From assembly GCA_963556255.1 (NCBI GenBank), contig OY744604.1, positions 78,570,237-78,634,236 of the forward strand: a stretch of DNA of 64,000 nt. Reading direction: 5' to 3'. The notes below the pieces were generated by a model. It had not been told where the DNA came from and did not search any database. It was given only the letters and a program-made list of their open reading frames with translations. This document shows, in pieces, positions 21,641 through 31,678 of the stretch. A program made the translations under genes and the position numbers. This DNA comes from Allolobophora icterica (lineage: Eukaryota > Annelida > Clitellata > Crassiclitellata > Lumbricidae). Within the stretch, counting starts at the first letter, position 1; each line of letters opens with the position of its first letter.

Positions 21641-22194
21641 TAACGTTGACTATTTGAAATTCACATACTATGATCCATACTCGTTCAACCGCGTGCTCTC
21701 ACGGCGTTTTAACAAATGGTCAGCAATGATTATCATAGATATAAAAATAGTTGTCATAATAATATTTACAACTAGTTTATTCTCTAACTGTTATGTAGTT
21801 GAATAAAGCATTAACAAAGCAACCCCTTGCAAATGATGTATACTTGTAAAGTGTAATGAACCTACGCGTCAGATGATGTGCCTTCAGACCTTCAACGAAC
21901 CCATGGCGTTTTGGTTCCCACGAATCATTCAAGTATTATTTGCTTTTCACAGCCAAGGACTAGCAACCAGTCAATACTGCTCTTATAGGCATCGTTGTCA
22001 GTAAAATAAATGAGATTCTGTGGAATGATTAAACACCTCTCACGCGGTGATCCTAATTCCCATTTTCTCATTTACGTCACCTCACTCCGAAATGTGCGCC
22101 ACTTGTGTAACAGACATATCAGCAACACTGCACCTAAGGAAAACTTATGTTCAGATGTTTTAGTGATGCACTAGAAATATTATTTCAGTGATAT
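21641..22194. other. Spacer
   Basis: No gene or element recognised. Confidence 0.5.
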
Positions 22195-22924
22195 AATTAC
22201 AAGCAACCGAAACTGATAGCAACCAAACTTAGGCAAAACCGAAATGGAATATACACATACATAAATGAAACGGGCACTCAAGCCAAGTCACACGCAGAGT
22301 CGTTATTTAAAAAATGAAAGGATCAGTATACAAGCTAGAACCAACTTGGGAATAAATCACTGAACACTTTTCGATACACAAAATCCTTCTTGGTCATGAT
22401 AGAAATCGTCTTTGTCCATGCTGGGCTGTGATCCTAAGAGGTCTTGATAGCTGCAAACAATGTTTATCTAGTTTCATCAGCGAGAAGCATAACTGCGACA
22501 ATTTTCCTCTGTTCGTTACCATCCACAGCAAGAATTTTTTAAATTGGTAATCGCAGGTCTAACAGCTTATACGTCGCATCACAGAAAAGCATCTCTGGGT
22601 ATGACGTGAAGAGCGTTTGCATATACCGATCTTGATAAAGAAAAGACCACCGAAAACATTAACTTGACTAGCCAGGTCTTCGACTACACACTCTCCATGC
22701 TCATGCAGCTGTCTGAGAACTTCTTCAAGGCTGTTTGGCATAGAATGTTGTCTGAGTTTATGACATATATTCGCAATGTGCTTCAGCAGAGTTACTTTTG
22801 CAATGTGATTCTGCAGATGCTGCTGAACCACTTTCGAACCAAAATGAGTGTTTAAGCATGCTGTAAATCAGACTACCGCCGGTCTAATATCCATCCTTCA
22901 AAAGCAACGAGTACGTTATTTAAT

Positions 22925-23664
22925 CATATAGAGGGATTACTCTGAGGCTTTCGATGCTATTAGTCACTCCGCAATTACTAACCTACTTGCAACTTTAGAC
23001 ATACCTGACTCTTTCTATATTATTGGCTCGTCAATTACCGTCACGGCAGGAAACGCTCTGCCAATTTCAACGGAGTCATTATCAGCTACTATCGCCATAA
23101 ACACCAGCGTAATCCAGGGGTCGGTTTTAGGCCCAGCGGGATTTAGAACATCTTACCTCCACCTTGTTCATGCTCAAGACCGAGTCTCCAATACGCTGAC
23201 GACTCCTACCCCTTCGTCGGATCCAACCACCTATCAATCGAGTTAGATGAGCTCCAACGCATAGCTAAATGAGCTAAAGAAAAGAACCTACGGAATAACT
23301 CAGCTGAAATGCGAGAACTGGCTATTGTTCGACGCAATAAGTGTTCTTTCTCGACCCAATCATCCATTACCGGCGTCTCTCGATCAACATCCATCAAGGC
23401 CCTGAGAGTTCTTACAGGCGAAAAACTCACCAAAAACTGACCATTATAGACAAAATACTCAGCTCTGGATCTACCTCCATCTAGGCCTTAAGAACTCTAA
23501 AAGCGCATGGGGCCTCCTCTGAAGTGCTACATGCAATAACCCGAGCCACTACTATATAGCCCGCACGATGTATTCCTTCCCTGCATGGTGAGGATTTGCG
23601 AGCGCAGGGGAGATATCCCGTCTAAATAGTCTGGTTAGCAGGCTTTAAGCGTGCTGGTTTCTTA
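22925..23664 (+). mobile_element. Degenerate CR1/Jockey-like RT fragment
   Basis: Frameshifted plus-strand translation shows SEAFDAISHSAITNLLATLD, VIQGSVLGPAGF, SGVSRSTSIKALRVLTGEKL-like text (near 23380), and later SSEVLHAITRATT. These correspond to the palm and thumb of a CR1/Jockey-type RT. Many stops. Confidence 0.7.
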
Positions 23665-23675
23665 CATCCTGACTC

Positions 23676-25760
23676 TGTTCTGTTCTGTTCTGTTCCTAGC
23701 CATCCTCGATTCGAGAGTCGGCCGCATCATGCACGATGTTCCTCCAACGCTTCCTGTCCTCCGTCAACCTTAGCATTTCCTCCAGTGTCAACCCAGTCCA
23801 TTCCTTTATGTTATCCAGCCAGTTCGTTCTCGGTCTTCCCCTTTTTCGATCCCCTGGAATCGTGCCCTTTATGATCTCCTTCTCTATACATGTTCCCTCC
23901 CTTCTCATGATATGTCCAAAATAGATCATTTTCCTTTCTTTTACTGTTCTCAGCAAATTCCTCTCCACGGCCGCAGCCTCCAGCACCCATTCATTTTTCC
24001 AATTTTCCATCCACGAAATTTGCACGATCATCCTTAGACATTTCATCTCAAACGCTTCTATTCTCCTCTCCTCCTCCTTCCTCAGTGTCCAGCTCTCACA
24101 GCCGTATAAGGCCACCGGCCATACCAGTGTTCTCAAGAGCTTTATCTTTGTTGCATTTGTTATGTCATGACTTTTCCATATCTTTTTGAGGTCTGTAGCT
24201 ACAGCATATCCCTTTGCCAATCGTACCCTGATCTCTATCCCGCAGTCGCTGTCCCTATCGATTTTCGAACCCAAGTACATGTAACTGTCCACTTGTTCCA
24301 GATTTTCTTGGTTGATCTTAATTTGGCATATGGTCTCTGTCGTTGTCATGACCTTTGTCTTATCCGTATTAATCTGCATTCCATATTTTCTCCCCGTCCT
24401 GTCCAATCTCTCCACCAGTATTTGTAGTTCCTTCTCCGAGCTTGTTATTAGTATTATGTCATCCGCGTACCTCAAATTCGTCAACCGCCTTCCCCCTATC
24501 TTCACTCCTCCGTCGTATCCCTCTAAGGTTTCTCTCATTACCTTCTCCGCCAGAATGTTAAACAAACTTGGAGACAGGACACATCCTTGTCTCACCCCTC
24601 TTCTGACTCTAAACTCTGTAGATAATGTTCCTGCAACCTTGACTTTTGCTTTTTGTTTTTTGTACAGTTTTGTTATCAAATTTATTACGTGTCCTGGGAA
24701 CCCCATTTCTATCATTGCCGTCCATAGTGTTTCATGAGCTATTGAGTCAAACGCTTTTTTAATGTCGACAAAACAGATGAAAAGGGGCTGTTGATGTTCG
24801 TTGGCTTTTTGCATAATAATTCTCAAGTTCGTTATCTGGTCTCTTGTTCCTCTAGCTCTCCTAAAACCCGCCTGTTCGTCCGCTACTTCTGACTCAGTCC
24901 GATTCCTCATTCTTTCTAGAATAATCCTCAAGATAATTTTACTTGCGTGTGCGACCGAGGCCACTGTTCTGTAATTTGTGCATTGCCTGGCATCTTCCTT
25001 CTTTGGTATGGGTACGAAAATGGAGTCTGTCCAATCATCTGGCCAGTCTCCATCCTCCCATAGAGTTGTACAGATACGATGAATTCTTTCTATCGTTGCC
25101 TCTCCCCCCCATTTGAACAATTCTGCCGGTACTCCATCTGGGCCCGCCGATTTGCCGCTTGCGACCTGTCTTATCGCTCTTGCTACTTCTGATCTTAAAG
25201 GCGGTGGTTCCCTTTCGTATCTTTGTGTATGTTCTTTTATTTCTTTGTCGTTGTACAGTTCTTCACAGTATTGCTTCCATCTCTCAGCAATGCCTTCAGT
25301 GTCGGTGATATATTCTCCACTTTCTGCCTGTATACAGTGAAGCTTAGGCTGGAATTTACCTGTTATGGCTTTGACTGTTTTGTACAGATATCTACTGTTG
25401 CCTCTCTTATTCTCTGCCTCAGCCTTCTCACAAAGCTCCTCCAGCTGTTTTTGTTTGTCCCTCCTTAAATGTCTCTGCACCTCAGCTTTCAGCTCCTTAT
25501 ATTCTTCTCTGTCCTTTTGCCTGGCTTCACGTTTCTTGTTGATGAGGCTGAGCGTTCCTTCGGTGATCCAAGGTTTCCCCTTGTCTTTCTCCTTGTACCC
25601 TACTACTTCTTCGGCCGTTTTAAGTACGACCTCCTTTGTTTCTTTCCACAATTCATTCGGTGATCTCTCCTCTATTACCGTGTTTAAAGCTTCGAATCTG
25701 TTTGTTACTTCTATCTCATAGCAGAGTCCTTTGTTTCCGTGTAGTTCCTCCACATTTAGT
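23676..25760 (-). mobile_element. 5'-truncated RTE-clade LINE with 11-bp target duplication
   Basis: CATCCTGACTC is duplicated at 23665-23675 and 25761-25771. The element's 3' end (plus-strand left side) is the simple tail (CTGTT)n at 23676-23695, that is (AACAG)n on its own strand, as RTE elements have. The apurinic endonuclease domain is missing, so it is truncated at the 5' side. The intact reading frame and exact target duplication argue for a recent insertion. Confidence 0.92.
23696..25753 (-). CDS. RTE-type reverse transcriptase (open, 5'-truncated)
   Basis: An uninterrupted 685-codon frame. The RT core shows SGKSAGPDGVPAELF, NYRTVASVAHASKI, DEQAGFRRARGTRDQI, FVDIKKAFDS (around residue 328), RRGVRQGCVLSPSLFNIL and YADD at residues 429-432. 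The C-terminal part has LYGCESWTLRKEEERRIEAF, YFGHIMRR and GRPRTNWLDNIKEW, hallmarks of the RTE/BovB group. Such proteins copy their own RNA at a nicked target. With no endonuclease and no promoter it should be immobile by itself. The first codon shown is GTG next to the truncation, so the true start is lost. Confidence 0.92.
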   Translation of the reverse strand: MEELHGNKGLCYEIEVTNRFEALNTVIEERSPNELWKETKEVVLKTAEEVVGYKEKDKGKPWITEGTLSLINKKREARQKDREEYKELKAEVQRHLRRDKQKQLEELCEKAEAENKRGNSRYLYKTVKAITGKFQPKLHCIQAESGEYITDTEGIAERWKQYCEELYNDKEIKEHTQRYEREPPPLRSEVARAIRQVASGKSAGPDGVPAELFKWGGEATIERIHRICTTLWEDGDWPDDWTDSIFVPIPKKEDARQCTNYRTVASVAHASKIILRIILERMRNRTESEVADEQAGFRRARGTRDQITNLRIIMQKANEHQQPLFICFVDIKKAFDSIAHETLWTAMIEMGFPGHVINLITKLYKKQKAKVKVAGTLSTEFRVRRGVRQGCVLSPSLFNILAEKVMRETLEGYDGGVKIGGRRLTNLRYADDIILITSSEKELQILVERLDRTGRKYGMQINTDKTKVMTTTETICQIKINQENLEQVDSYMYLGSKIDRDSDCGIEIRVRLAKGYAVATDLKKIWKSHDITNATKIKLLRTLVWPVALYGCESWTLRKEEERRIEAFEMKCLRMIVQISWMENWKNEWVLEAAAVERNLLRTVKERKMIYFGHIMRREGTCIEKEIIKGTIPGDRKRGRPRTNWLDNIKEWTGLTLEEMLRLTEDRKRWRNIVHDAADSRIEDG

Positions 25761-25771
25761 CATCCTGACTC

Positions 25772-26059
25772 ACCTACGGCTAAAGTGGTAGCACGTGTTG
25801 CCGACACTTCACTCTGCCGAGCAGTGCAGTGCATCGAGCTTCACATCCTCCGAGGAATCTGTCTGCTACAACGTGTGCAACTGTGCAACCTCCGACAAAG
25901 GACGCACAACTTCTCTCTGCCAGATAAGGGTCGATGAACTGTATTTCTCGACTGTAACATAGGCTGTACCAAACTGAAACCACTAATTAGTCATCATACT
26001 GATCATGTGCCATGTAAACTACAGCGTTCTGCCTGTTGATTTGAACTAAACGAATATAC
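25772..26059. other. Duplicated spacer
   Basis: Similar to 43540-43800 in unit 2. No gene recognised. Confidence 0.6.
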
Positions 26060-26292
26060 ATATATTTATTTTATTCCGGATATTTCTATAGCGCCTCTCG
26101 AAGTCAACTACTACTCAGAGGCGCTCCCGACTACAGCATTTGATACTGTGCCGGAATTTTCACGCCGAAGCGCCACGAGCAATTGCGAGTGAAGGACTTG
26201 CCCAAGGTCCGTACGCAGCGGCTAGAGTGGGATTCGAACCTGCAACCCTCCGGTCACAAGGCGCCGAACTTACCACTGAGCCACCACGCCCA
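26060..26292 (-). repeat. tRNA-derived SINE with LINE-like tail hairpin
   Basis: On the minus strand the head reads GGTGGCTCAGTGGTAAG (A box) and, further on, AGGTTCGAATCCCACTC (B box). The tail is a stem-loop with exact arms AGCGCCTCT and AGAGGCGCT (26090-26125), followed by an A-rich end. The same tail stem-loop ends the CR1/L2-like LINE fragments in this window. The corresponding position in unit 2 (near 43810) lacks it, which confirms an insertion. Confidence 0.85.
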
Positions 26293-26526
26293 CATACATA
26301 CATCATCTGACACATCAAACGGATGCACATGCCACTGTCAACTTTTCACATTCATCAGAAATATACATTATTACATTACCAGTATATATCAATAGCTGCA
26401 AAGATACAGACATGTTAGCCTATGTTCAGCGTTGTAACTTTAATTATTTTTTAAATTGCTCATGATTGGGCCTAATTATTACAATTTGCAACATTCTGTT
26501 TCATATTTTCCGTGTATGGTGTTTTA

Positions 26527-27013
26527 GGAGTCGTCCATAAAGGACATGCGCAAATATGACCTACTTTGGACCCCTCCCTCCCCTTGTCCGCATTTGTCCG
26601 CATGTGATCTTACCTTCCCCTCCCCCTTTGCGGACATCCGCACGCCGAAGCCTGTGAACGAAACCAACATTGTGACTAACGTCATTAATTAGCTACCACT
26701 TATATCTCATTTAGAATAACCTTACTTAAAATGTCAACCAGTAGGCCCACATGCTATTTAAAATTGAAAAGTAACCCCAGAGTGTTTCAAAGTTCTAGTA
26801 CACGGCATGAGGTTTTAGGCAATCGCCTCCCTGACCTTTTCGTATCGCAGGGAAGGTTGAAACAAGGCGTTGCTTAAAAACGCTATAAAATTTAGAAATT
26901 TAGATGCGAAAGTCCGCACTGGTCATAGCCCCCTCTCCCTTGTCCGTATTTGTCCGCATTTCAATACCCCCTCCCTCCCATCCTCATTGCGGACGTCTTT
27001 TATGGTTGACCCC
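26527..27013. mobile_element. PIF/Harbinger-like MITE, unit 1
   Basis: Ends GGAGTCGTCCATAAAGGAC and, inverted, GGGGTCAACCATAAAAGAC, flanked by TTA on both sides (26524-26526 and 27014-27016). A 3-bp TWA-type duplication suggests PIF/Harbinger. The inside repeats TGTCCGCATTTG-like phrases. The same element is at 44046-44504, so it was present before the duplication. Confidence 0.75.
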
Positions 27014-27239
27014 TTATCATGTGTTTAGTTACGTCTGATTGTTGTTTTTAATGCTCGTTGTTCTAATTACAGCAATACTTCTTGAGGTTAAGTCCAATAT
27101 CATGATTTTAAGTGACTGATTTGAATTTTATTTTCATTTTGACATTTCACGTTTATATTAAGCAATCTGCTACATCTTGCATACATTTGTTAATGTTCCT
27201 GGGTGCGGTGTGCCATCCAGTTTTTTTTCAATAAACGAA

Positions 27240-27326
27240 TATATCGTCTGCTTAGAGTGCAAAGGTTCTATCAACAATGCTGAACACCATGGAGATAGCA
27301 TCTTTGCACTCCAAGCAGACGCTATA
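27240..27326. repeat. 87-nt pre-miRNA-sized hairpin
   Basis: Arms 27240-27272 and 27294-27326 (33 nt each) pair with three mismatches and one G-U around a 21-nt loop. The core is CGTCTGCTTAGAGTGCAAAG against CTTTGCACTCCAAGCAGACG. The equivalent place in unit 3 (near 57835) lacks the stretch from about 27180 to 27328, so it lies in an insertion and may be a MITE. Confidence 0.7.
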
Positions 27327-28417
27327 TTATTGTGAACATTTACCATGCGCATGATGGTGCACCCTGAAACAGAGGTTTCAGGATATCGAATGCCCAACTC
27401 TAGTGTCATTGCCAGGCTAGGGTCTTGTTAACGTATAGCCTATCATCTGTCGCTTATAATTATTATGATAAGCATACTGACTAGTGAATGGAATCGCAGG
27501 TTCTGAACAGCACATGATTCATTAAACTTCCTTTGTTTTGAAGGTTTACTTTCATTCTGGTACACTAAATGCTGCGCAGTTTTCTAGAATCAAACATTTT
27601 CTAGGCATCTTTTGCAAAAGACGAGAATGGTGAGTAGGGCCTATTTGGGCTGTGTAATTGAACAATAAAGAGACTTTTCAGAAAACTTATTTTTAGCTTA
27701 GTTGTAATATTCGTGTTGTAGGGCCACTGTCTTTTAAGTATATAGCCTATGTGATTTTTGCATGATGTCAGTGCTATGTTGCACAGCTGTGCAGAGCTAT
27801 AATTAGTTAAATTTCGTCACGTCGAATAATTTTTTTAATAAATGTTGAAATTTATCGTCAAACAGAGAGATATAAACCGAATACTATTAACTTACTGGTT
27901 CAACAATAGAATTATGAACTGTTACAATGTTGATATTTTATGTTCATTCTTATTCTATAAGAATATTCTATTCGCACTTAAGATCACTTAAGTGCGAATA
28001 CGAGCGTAGACTAAGAGGCTCGTTAAGCAGAGGAAAGATCGAGGACTGCTATAAAAGATGAAAAGGAAATGCAGAATGGAGCCAGTTCTCGTTTAGAGCA
28101 AGAAAATTAGTGTAAAAATCAATGACTTTCTTTTAAATATTATTGAAAAGAGGTTCAATTTGTAACCGATGCAGCGAAATTTCTATATATGACAGAACAC
28201 AAAGGTTTCAAGACAATGACGATCAAAATGCAGTTCATTAAGTGATGGCATGCGAGTTAAAAGGTATTCACGATTCTGCTATGTTCTGTTCTGTTCTAGT
28301 TTATTCTATTCATTCTATTGCATTCTGCTTTTAGAACGTCTGCAACCCCAATATCGCGACAGCAGACGCGATCCCTGAACAGATCCACATTCCAATCAAC
28401 TTCAAAGCTGACTGACG
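27327..28417. other. Upstream region of Mab-21-like gene 1
   Basis: Conserved with 45280-46520 and 57860-59560. It includes a TTCTG-rich pyrimidine tract (28280-28335) present before all three genes. No promoter element could be assigned with confidence. Confidence 0.5.
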
Positions 28418-28456
28418 ATGAAATTGGTTACAACAATGACGACAACTTTCATGTGA
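28418..28456 (+). promoter_or_regulatory. Possible upstream ORF of Mab-21-like gene 1
   Basis: ATG followed by 11 codons (KLVTTMTTTFM) and TGA, 52 bp before the main ATG. A matching 12-codon frame precedes gene 2 (46522-46560) and a 10-codon one precedes gene 3 (59567-59599). Whether this DNA is transcribed is not known. Confidence 0.35.
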
Positions 28457-28507
28457 CGATTCTCTGATTTTGTGCAGATAGCTAAATGTGTAAAGAATAA
28501 AAACACG

Positions 28508-30463
28508 ATGAAAAACGAAGATATTGTACGCTTTTGTCTACAGAGTGTGAAGTGTTATTCACAATCACAGAACTTCAACGTTCTCATTACTGGAAGCATG
28601 TATGATCTTCCTTTGCAGTATTTTATGGAAAATCCATCAGACGTTGATATTTTGGCATGGCACAATGATATCCATATTCGCCCGGAGGACAGTCCTATTC
28701 CAGGACAGTTCACAGGACAATTTTACAAATTGGAAACTTGTAATTCCCCACCAGGTTACGCGAAAGTCATTGCTTATCATAACACTGGAAAATGGACTTA
28801 CTGTGGAAAGAAAAGTCGCCTAGCTGAACCAAATCACGGACCAGCTTTTACAAAGGTTCACATTCTTGACCGTCACGAACTAACAACCGATTTGGTGCTC
28901 GGTCTGCGGTATCCTGTTTGGCCAGTAAACGCAACCGAGTGGAAAGAGCGAACGCGGAAAAATGGGTGGCCATCAAATGCAATTATTCGGAAAATTGTTA
29001 ATAACGGGTGCAACCTAGTTTTAAAACCTCATCCCAGTCACCCAGACGATGAGAATGAATGGCGCATTTCATTCTCACTAGCAGAGTCAACCCTAGCCCA
29101 TGCGTGGAATGATCTTCAGCGATATATGTATCACATCCTTCGTCTTATTAAACGTAATATCGTGGAAGCAGCCGGTGGAAATGAGCAGACAATCCTAAAA
29201 ACTTATCATTTTAAAACACTTTTGTTTTGGGCATGTGAGGAGCAGCCAGGTTGGTTTTGGGAAGGAACTCGAATTGAAACAGCTGTGAAAGAATTACTCG
29301 GTCGAATGATTGAATGGTTAATCGAGAAACGATGTCCAAATTACTTTATTCCTTCTTGTAACTTATTTGACTGTCAATTGGTTGACCCCCAAACGGAAAT
29401 CGATTTGCTTTTAAGTTACGTACGGGATTGCACTTTGAATCTGCCTCAGCAATTGCAAATCAAAAGTAGGGTTCATTTCAGTTTTCCTAAACAATTTCCA
29501 CTCATGTGTCAAGTGTGTTTCAATTGCTTTAATTTTGTAAATCCACTACATCCAGAAGAAGTCATGTCCTCTCTAAACCGTCTTGCACAAAGTCCTTTGT
29601 TAACTGAAGAAATTCAGTGGATTTACAAAGCCATCTCCATTCATCGAGATATTTATTCAGACTGTTGCAACGGAGAAGTCAAACATTCAGTAATCCAAGA
29701 GGCAATAAGATGCTTTTCACTAGCCAAGAAAAACGACATGGAACGTAATAACTGTCGCATAAAGATTCGACTCTACGACAATGTGTATGGTGTCATCTTC
29801 GACTACGGTTTTATTAAAGCAAAGAGTAAAAATGGCAACGACACTGCGAACCTTGAATCAAGGAGCATTCCTAGCTTACTGTATGAAGGTGAATTTATTC
29901 ATGGGATCCAAAATATTGTCGAATGGTTGAATCATCAGTTTATACGACCGTCGCATTTTCTAGGAGCGGCTTATGAAGCAAACTTCCTCTACACAGTCTT
30001 GCATGACTATCATCTGGCTAAACAAATTTGCAATGATGCGCTCGAAGTCTTTCATAAGCAGAAGAATGTTGAAGTGTTTAATGTAAGCGCTGAATTGGGT
30101 GCTTTTTCCTCAGACTGCTTTTCCGTTGTAATAATGGACACATGGATACGGCTATTTGATGAAGCCATTGTGGCTACAACCGGCTTTCTGGCTCTGTACA
30201 ACGCAGTTAAGACTACAATCAGGAAATTAAAAGCAACCTTAAAGACTGTAATTTATTTTCGAGAGCTCGGGTGCTTGATTAGGCCCCAAGAAAAGCTGCT
30301 TATTCGTATTAATCCAATTGACTTCATACATTACATTCGTCTTCAGTGTTCGAGGTTAATCGGCGAACCACAGTCAAGTTTCTGTATCGATTCCAATGAT
30401 TTCTTGACAGTCTGTCTTCAGGTCAGTTACAGGATGAGTGCCCACGAAATGTTTCGGAAGTGA
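28508..30463 (+). CDS. Mab-21/cGAS-like nucleotidyltransferase 1 (candidate cGLR)
   Basis: A 651-codon single-exon frame. The N-terminal half is a Mab-21 domain: GS at 29-30, D45 and D47 in PSDVDIL, and D128 in TTDLVLGLRY, matching the nucleotidyltransferase pattern GS...DxD...D, with 80 residues between the last two acids. ENEWRISFSLAES (around 184) and YHFKTLLFWACEE then FW are the Mab-21 signature of the second lobe. cGAS-like receptors of this fold make cyclic dinucleotides on binding nucleic acid; activity here is inferred. The C-terminal 350 residues resemble the helical, TPR-like extension of invertebrate Mab-21 proteins. I chose the first ATG; GTGCAG at 28472-28477 looks like a splice acceptor, so an upstream exon is possible. 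The last residues (SAHEMFRK) differ from genes 2 and 3 because of a frameshift. AATAAA lies near 30584. Confidence 0.85.
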   Translation: MKNEDIVRFCLQSVKCYSQSQNFNVLITGSMYDLPLQYFMENPSDVDILAWHNDIHIRPEDSPIPGQFTGQFYKLETCNSPPGYAKVIAYHNTGKWTYCGKKSRLAEPNHGPAFTKVHILDRHELTTDLVLGLRYPVWPVNATEWKERTRKNGWPSNAIIRKIVNNGCNLVLKPHPSHPDDENEWRISFSLAESTLAHAWNDLQRYMYHILRLIKRNIVEAAGGNEQTILKTYHFKTLLFWACEEQPGWFWEGTRIETAVKELLGRMIEWLIEKRCPNYFIPSCNLFDCQLVDPQTEIDLLLSYVRDCTLNLPQQLQIKSRVHFSFPKQFPLMCQVCFNCFNFVNPLHPEEVMSSLNRLAQSPLLTEEIQWIYKAISIHRDIYSDCCNGEVKHSVIQEAIRCFSLAKKNDMERNNCRIKIRLYDNVYGVIFDYGFIKAKSKNGNDTANLESRSIPSLLYEGEFIHGIQNIVEWLNHQFIRPSHFLGAAYEANFLYTVLHDYHLAKQICNDALEVFHKQKNVEVFNVSAELGAFSSDCFSVVIMDTWIRLFDEAIVATTGFLALYNAVKTTIRKLKATLKTVIYFRELGCLIRPQEKLLIRINPIDFIHYIRLQCSRLIGEPQSSFCIDSNDFLTVCLQVSYRMSAHEMFRK

Positions 30464-31226
30464 TTGCGAAGAACTGATATTATAAATTAAAATAATGAGA
30501 ACAGAGTAAATTGAATTACCACGTTGAAAAGGCAGATTGAAAGTCTAAACAATTTTAGTAGCCTACATTGAGGAACACGACGAATAAAGTAATTTTCTGA
30601 AAGTCTATCGCATGCATGCATATGTGTAACTGCGTTTGAATGGCGCATTATACATGTAGAATTCTTTAGTGGCCTTGAATGTTGATGGTATAATTAGCTG
30701 TCTATTTTAATTAGTCTAAAATGTTTCTTCAGCTGTGCCTGAGCTAAAAGTTATGACTTTTTCAGGATATTTTCCAGAAAATCGTCCAGTAAATGAGTCA
30801 CGCACTGAGGGATCCTATGCACGTTTATTTGTAGTTGTTTTGCGAGTTTGGAATTACACCAAATAACGCAATAAGTGTTGTCATTATAATTTTGACATTT
30901 TTATTAGTATTATTAATGTTTTAGGGAACAATTGAGGAAGTGACTTATATGATTCAATTTATCATTGCCTTGTCCAATTTACAAACTCGATAATTGCCTA
31001 TATCGTATTCTCATTCTGTCAGCCTAGTATTAGCAGATGGCTGTTGACATATTGCTAAGAGTAATGCTGCAACAGATTCGCTAAAAAATAAACTCGATGC
31101 ACATAATTATAGCAGGGTATGGTGATTATTGGTGAAGTAGGCCTGTCACTTTAAGAATTTACGTCACGTTATTCATAGACGATAAGCGAAGCTGTCACAC
31201 AACTCTGACACAAGATCTCCGCTAAA
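30464..31226. other. 3' flank of Mab-21-like gene 1
   Basis: Conserved with 48565-49550. AATAAA occurs 120 bp past the stop. No other gene. Confidence 0.6.
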
Positions 31227-31678
31227 GGGGCCATCCACATATTACGTACGCACTTAGGGGTCGGGGGTCGGAAATTCTCGATTTTGCGTACGGGTGCGAA
31301 CGGAGGGGGAGGGGGGACAAAATGTGTACGTACGCAAAATAAACTTCTAATTATGACCTCCACATTAGCCTATTTATAACTCTGTATTGTCCTATAGTCG
31401 TCCAATGGCATTTTATTACATTATATAAAAGCCATGTGCAGTTATTCTGTGCTGTGCTATATATATTCTGTGCTGTAATTTGTCTATATTGGCCCTCAGT
31501 CATCCTTCAATCTGGCCTAAAGTGCAGACAGTCTGCTGCCGAGACACTTTCTGCAGCTGGTCTCCGGGGGGGGGGTGTGCGTCAAGAGTACGTACCCGGG
31601 AGGGTTGGAAGAAAGTACGCTTGCGAACAGGGGGGTCAATTTTCCCGGATTTTGCGTACGTAATATATGGATGGCCCC
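31227..31678. mobile_element. TIR element unique to unit 1
   Basis: 26-bp inverted ends beginning GGGGCCATCCA and running to ATTACGTACGCA differ at one position. Unit 2 has the uninterrupted site GCTAAACTGTGAAC at about 49541, so this is a clean insertion, with a short TAA-type duplication (exact edge uncertain). It is G-rich and noncoding; the class may be PIF/Harbinger-like. Confidence 0.75.

Noticed and set aside
24312..24737. Plus-strand frames over 23.7-25.7 kb
   Set aside because: Shadows of the minus-strand RTE reverse transcriptase.
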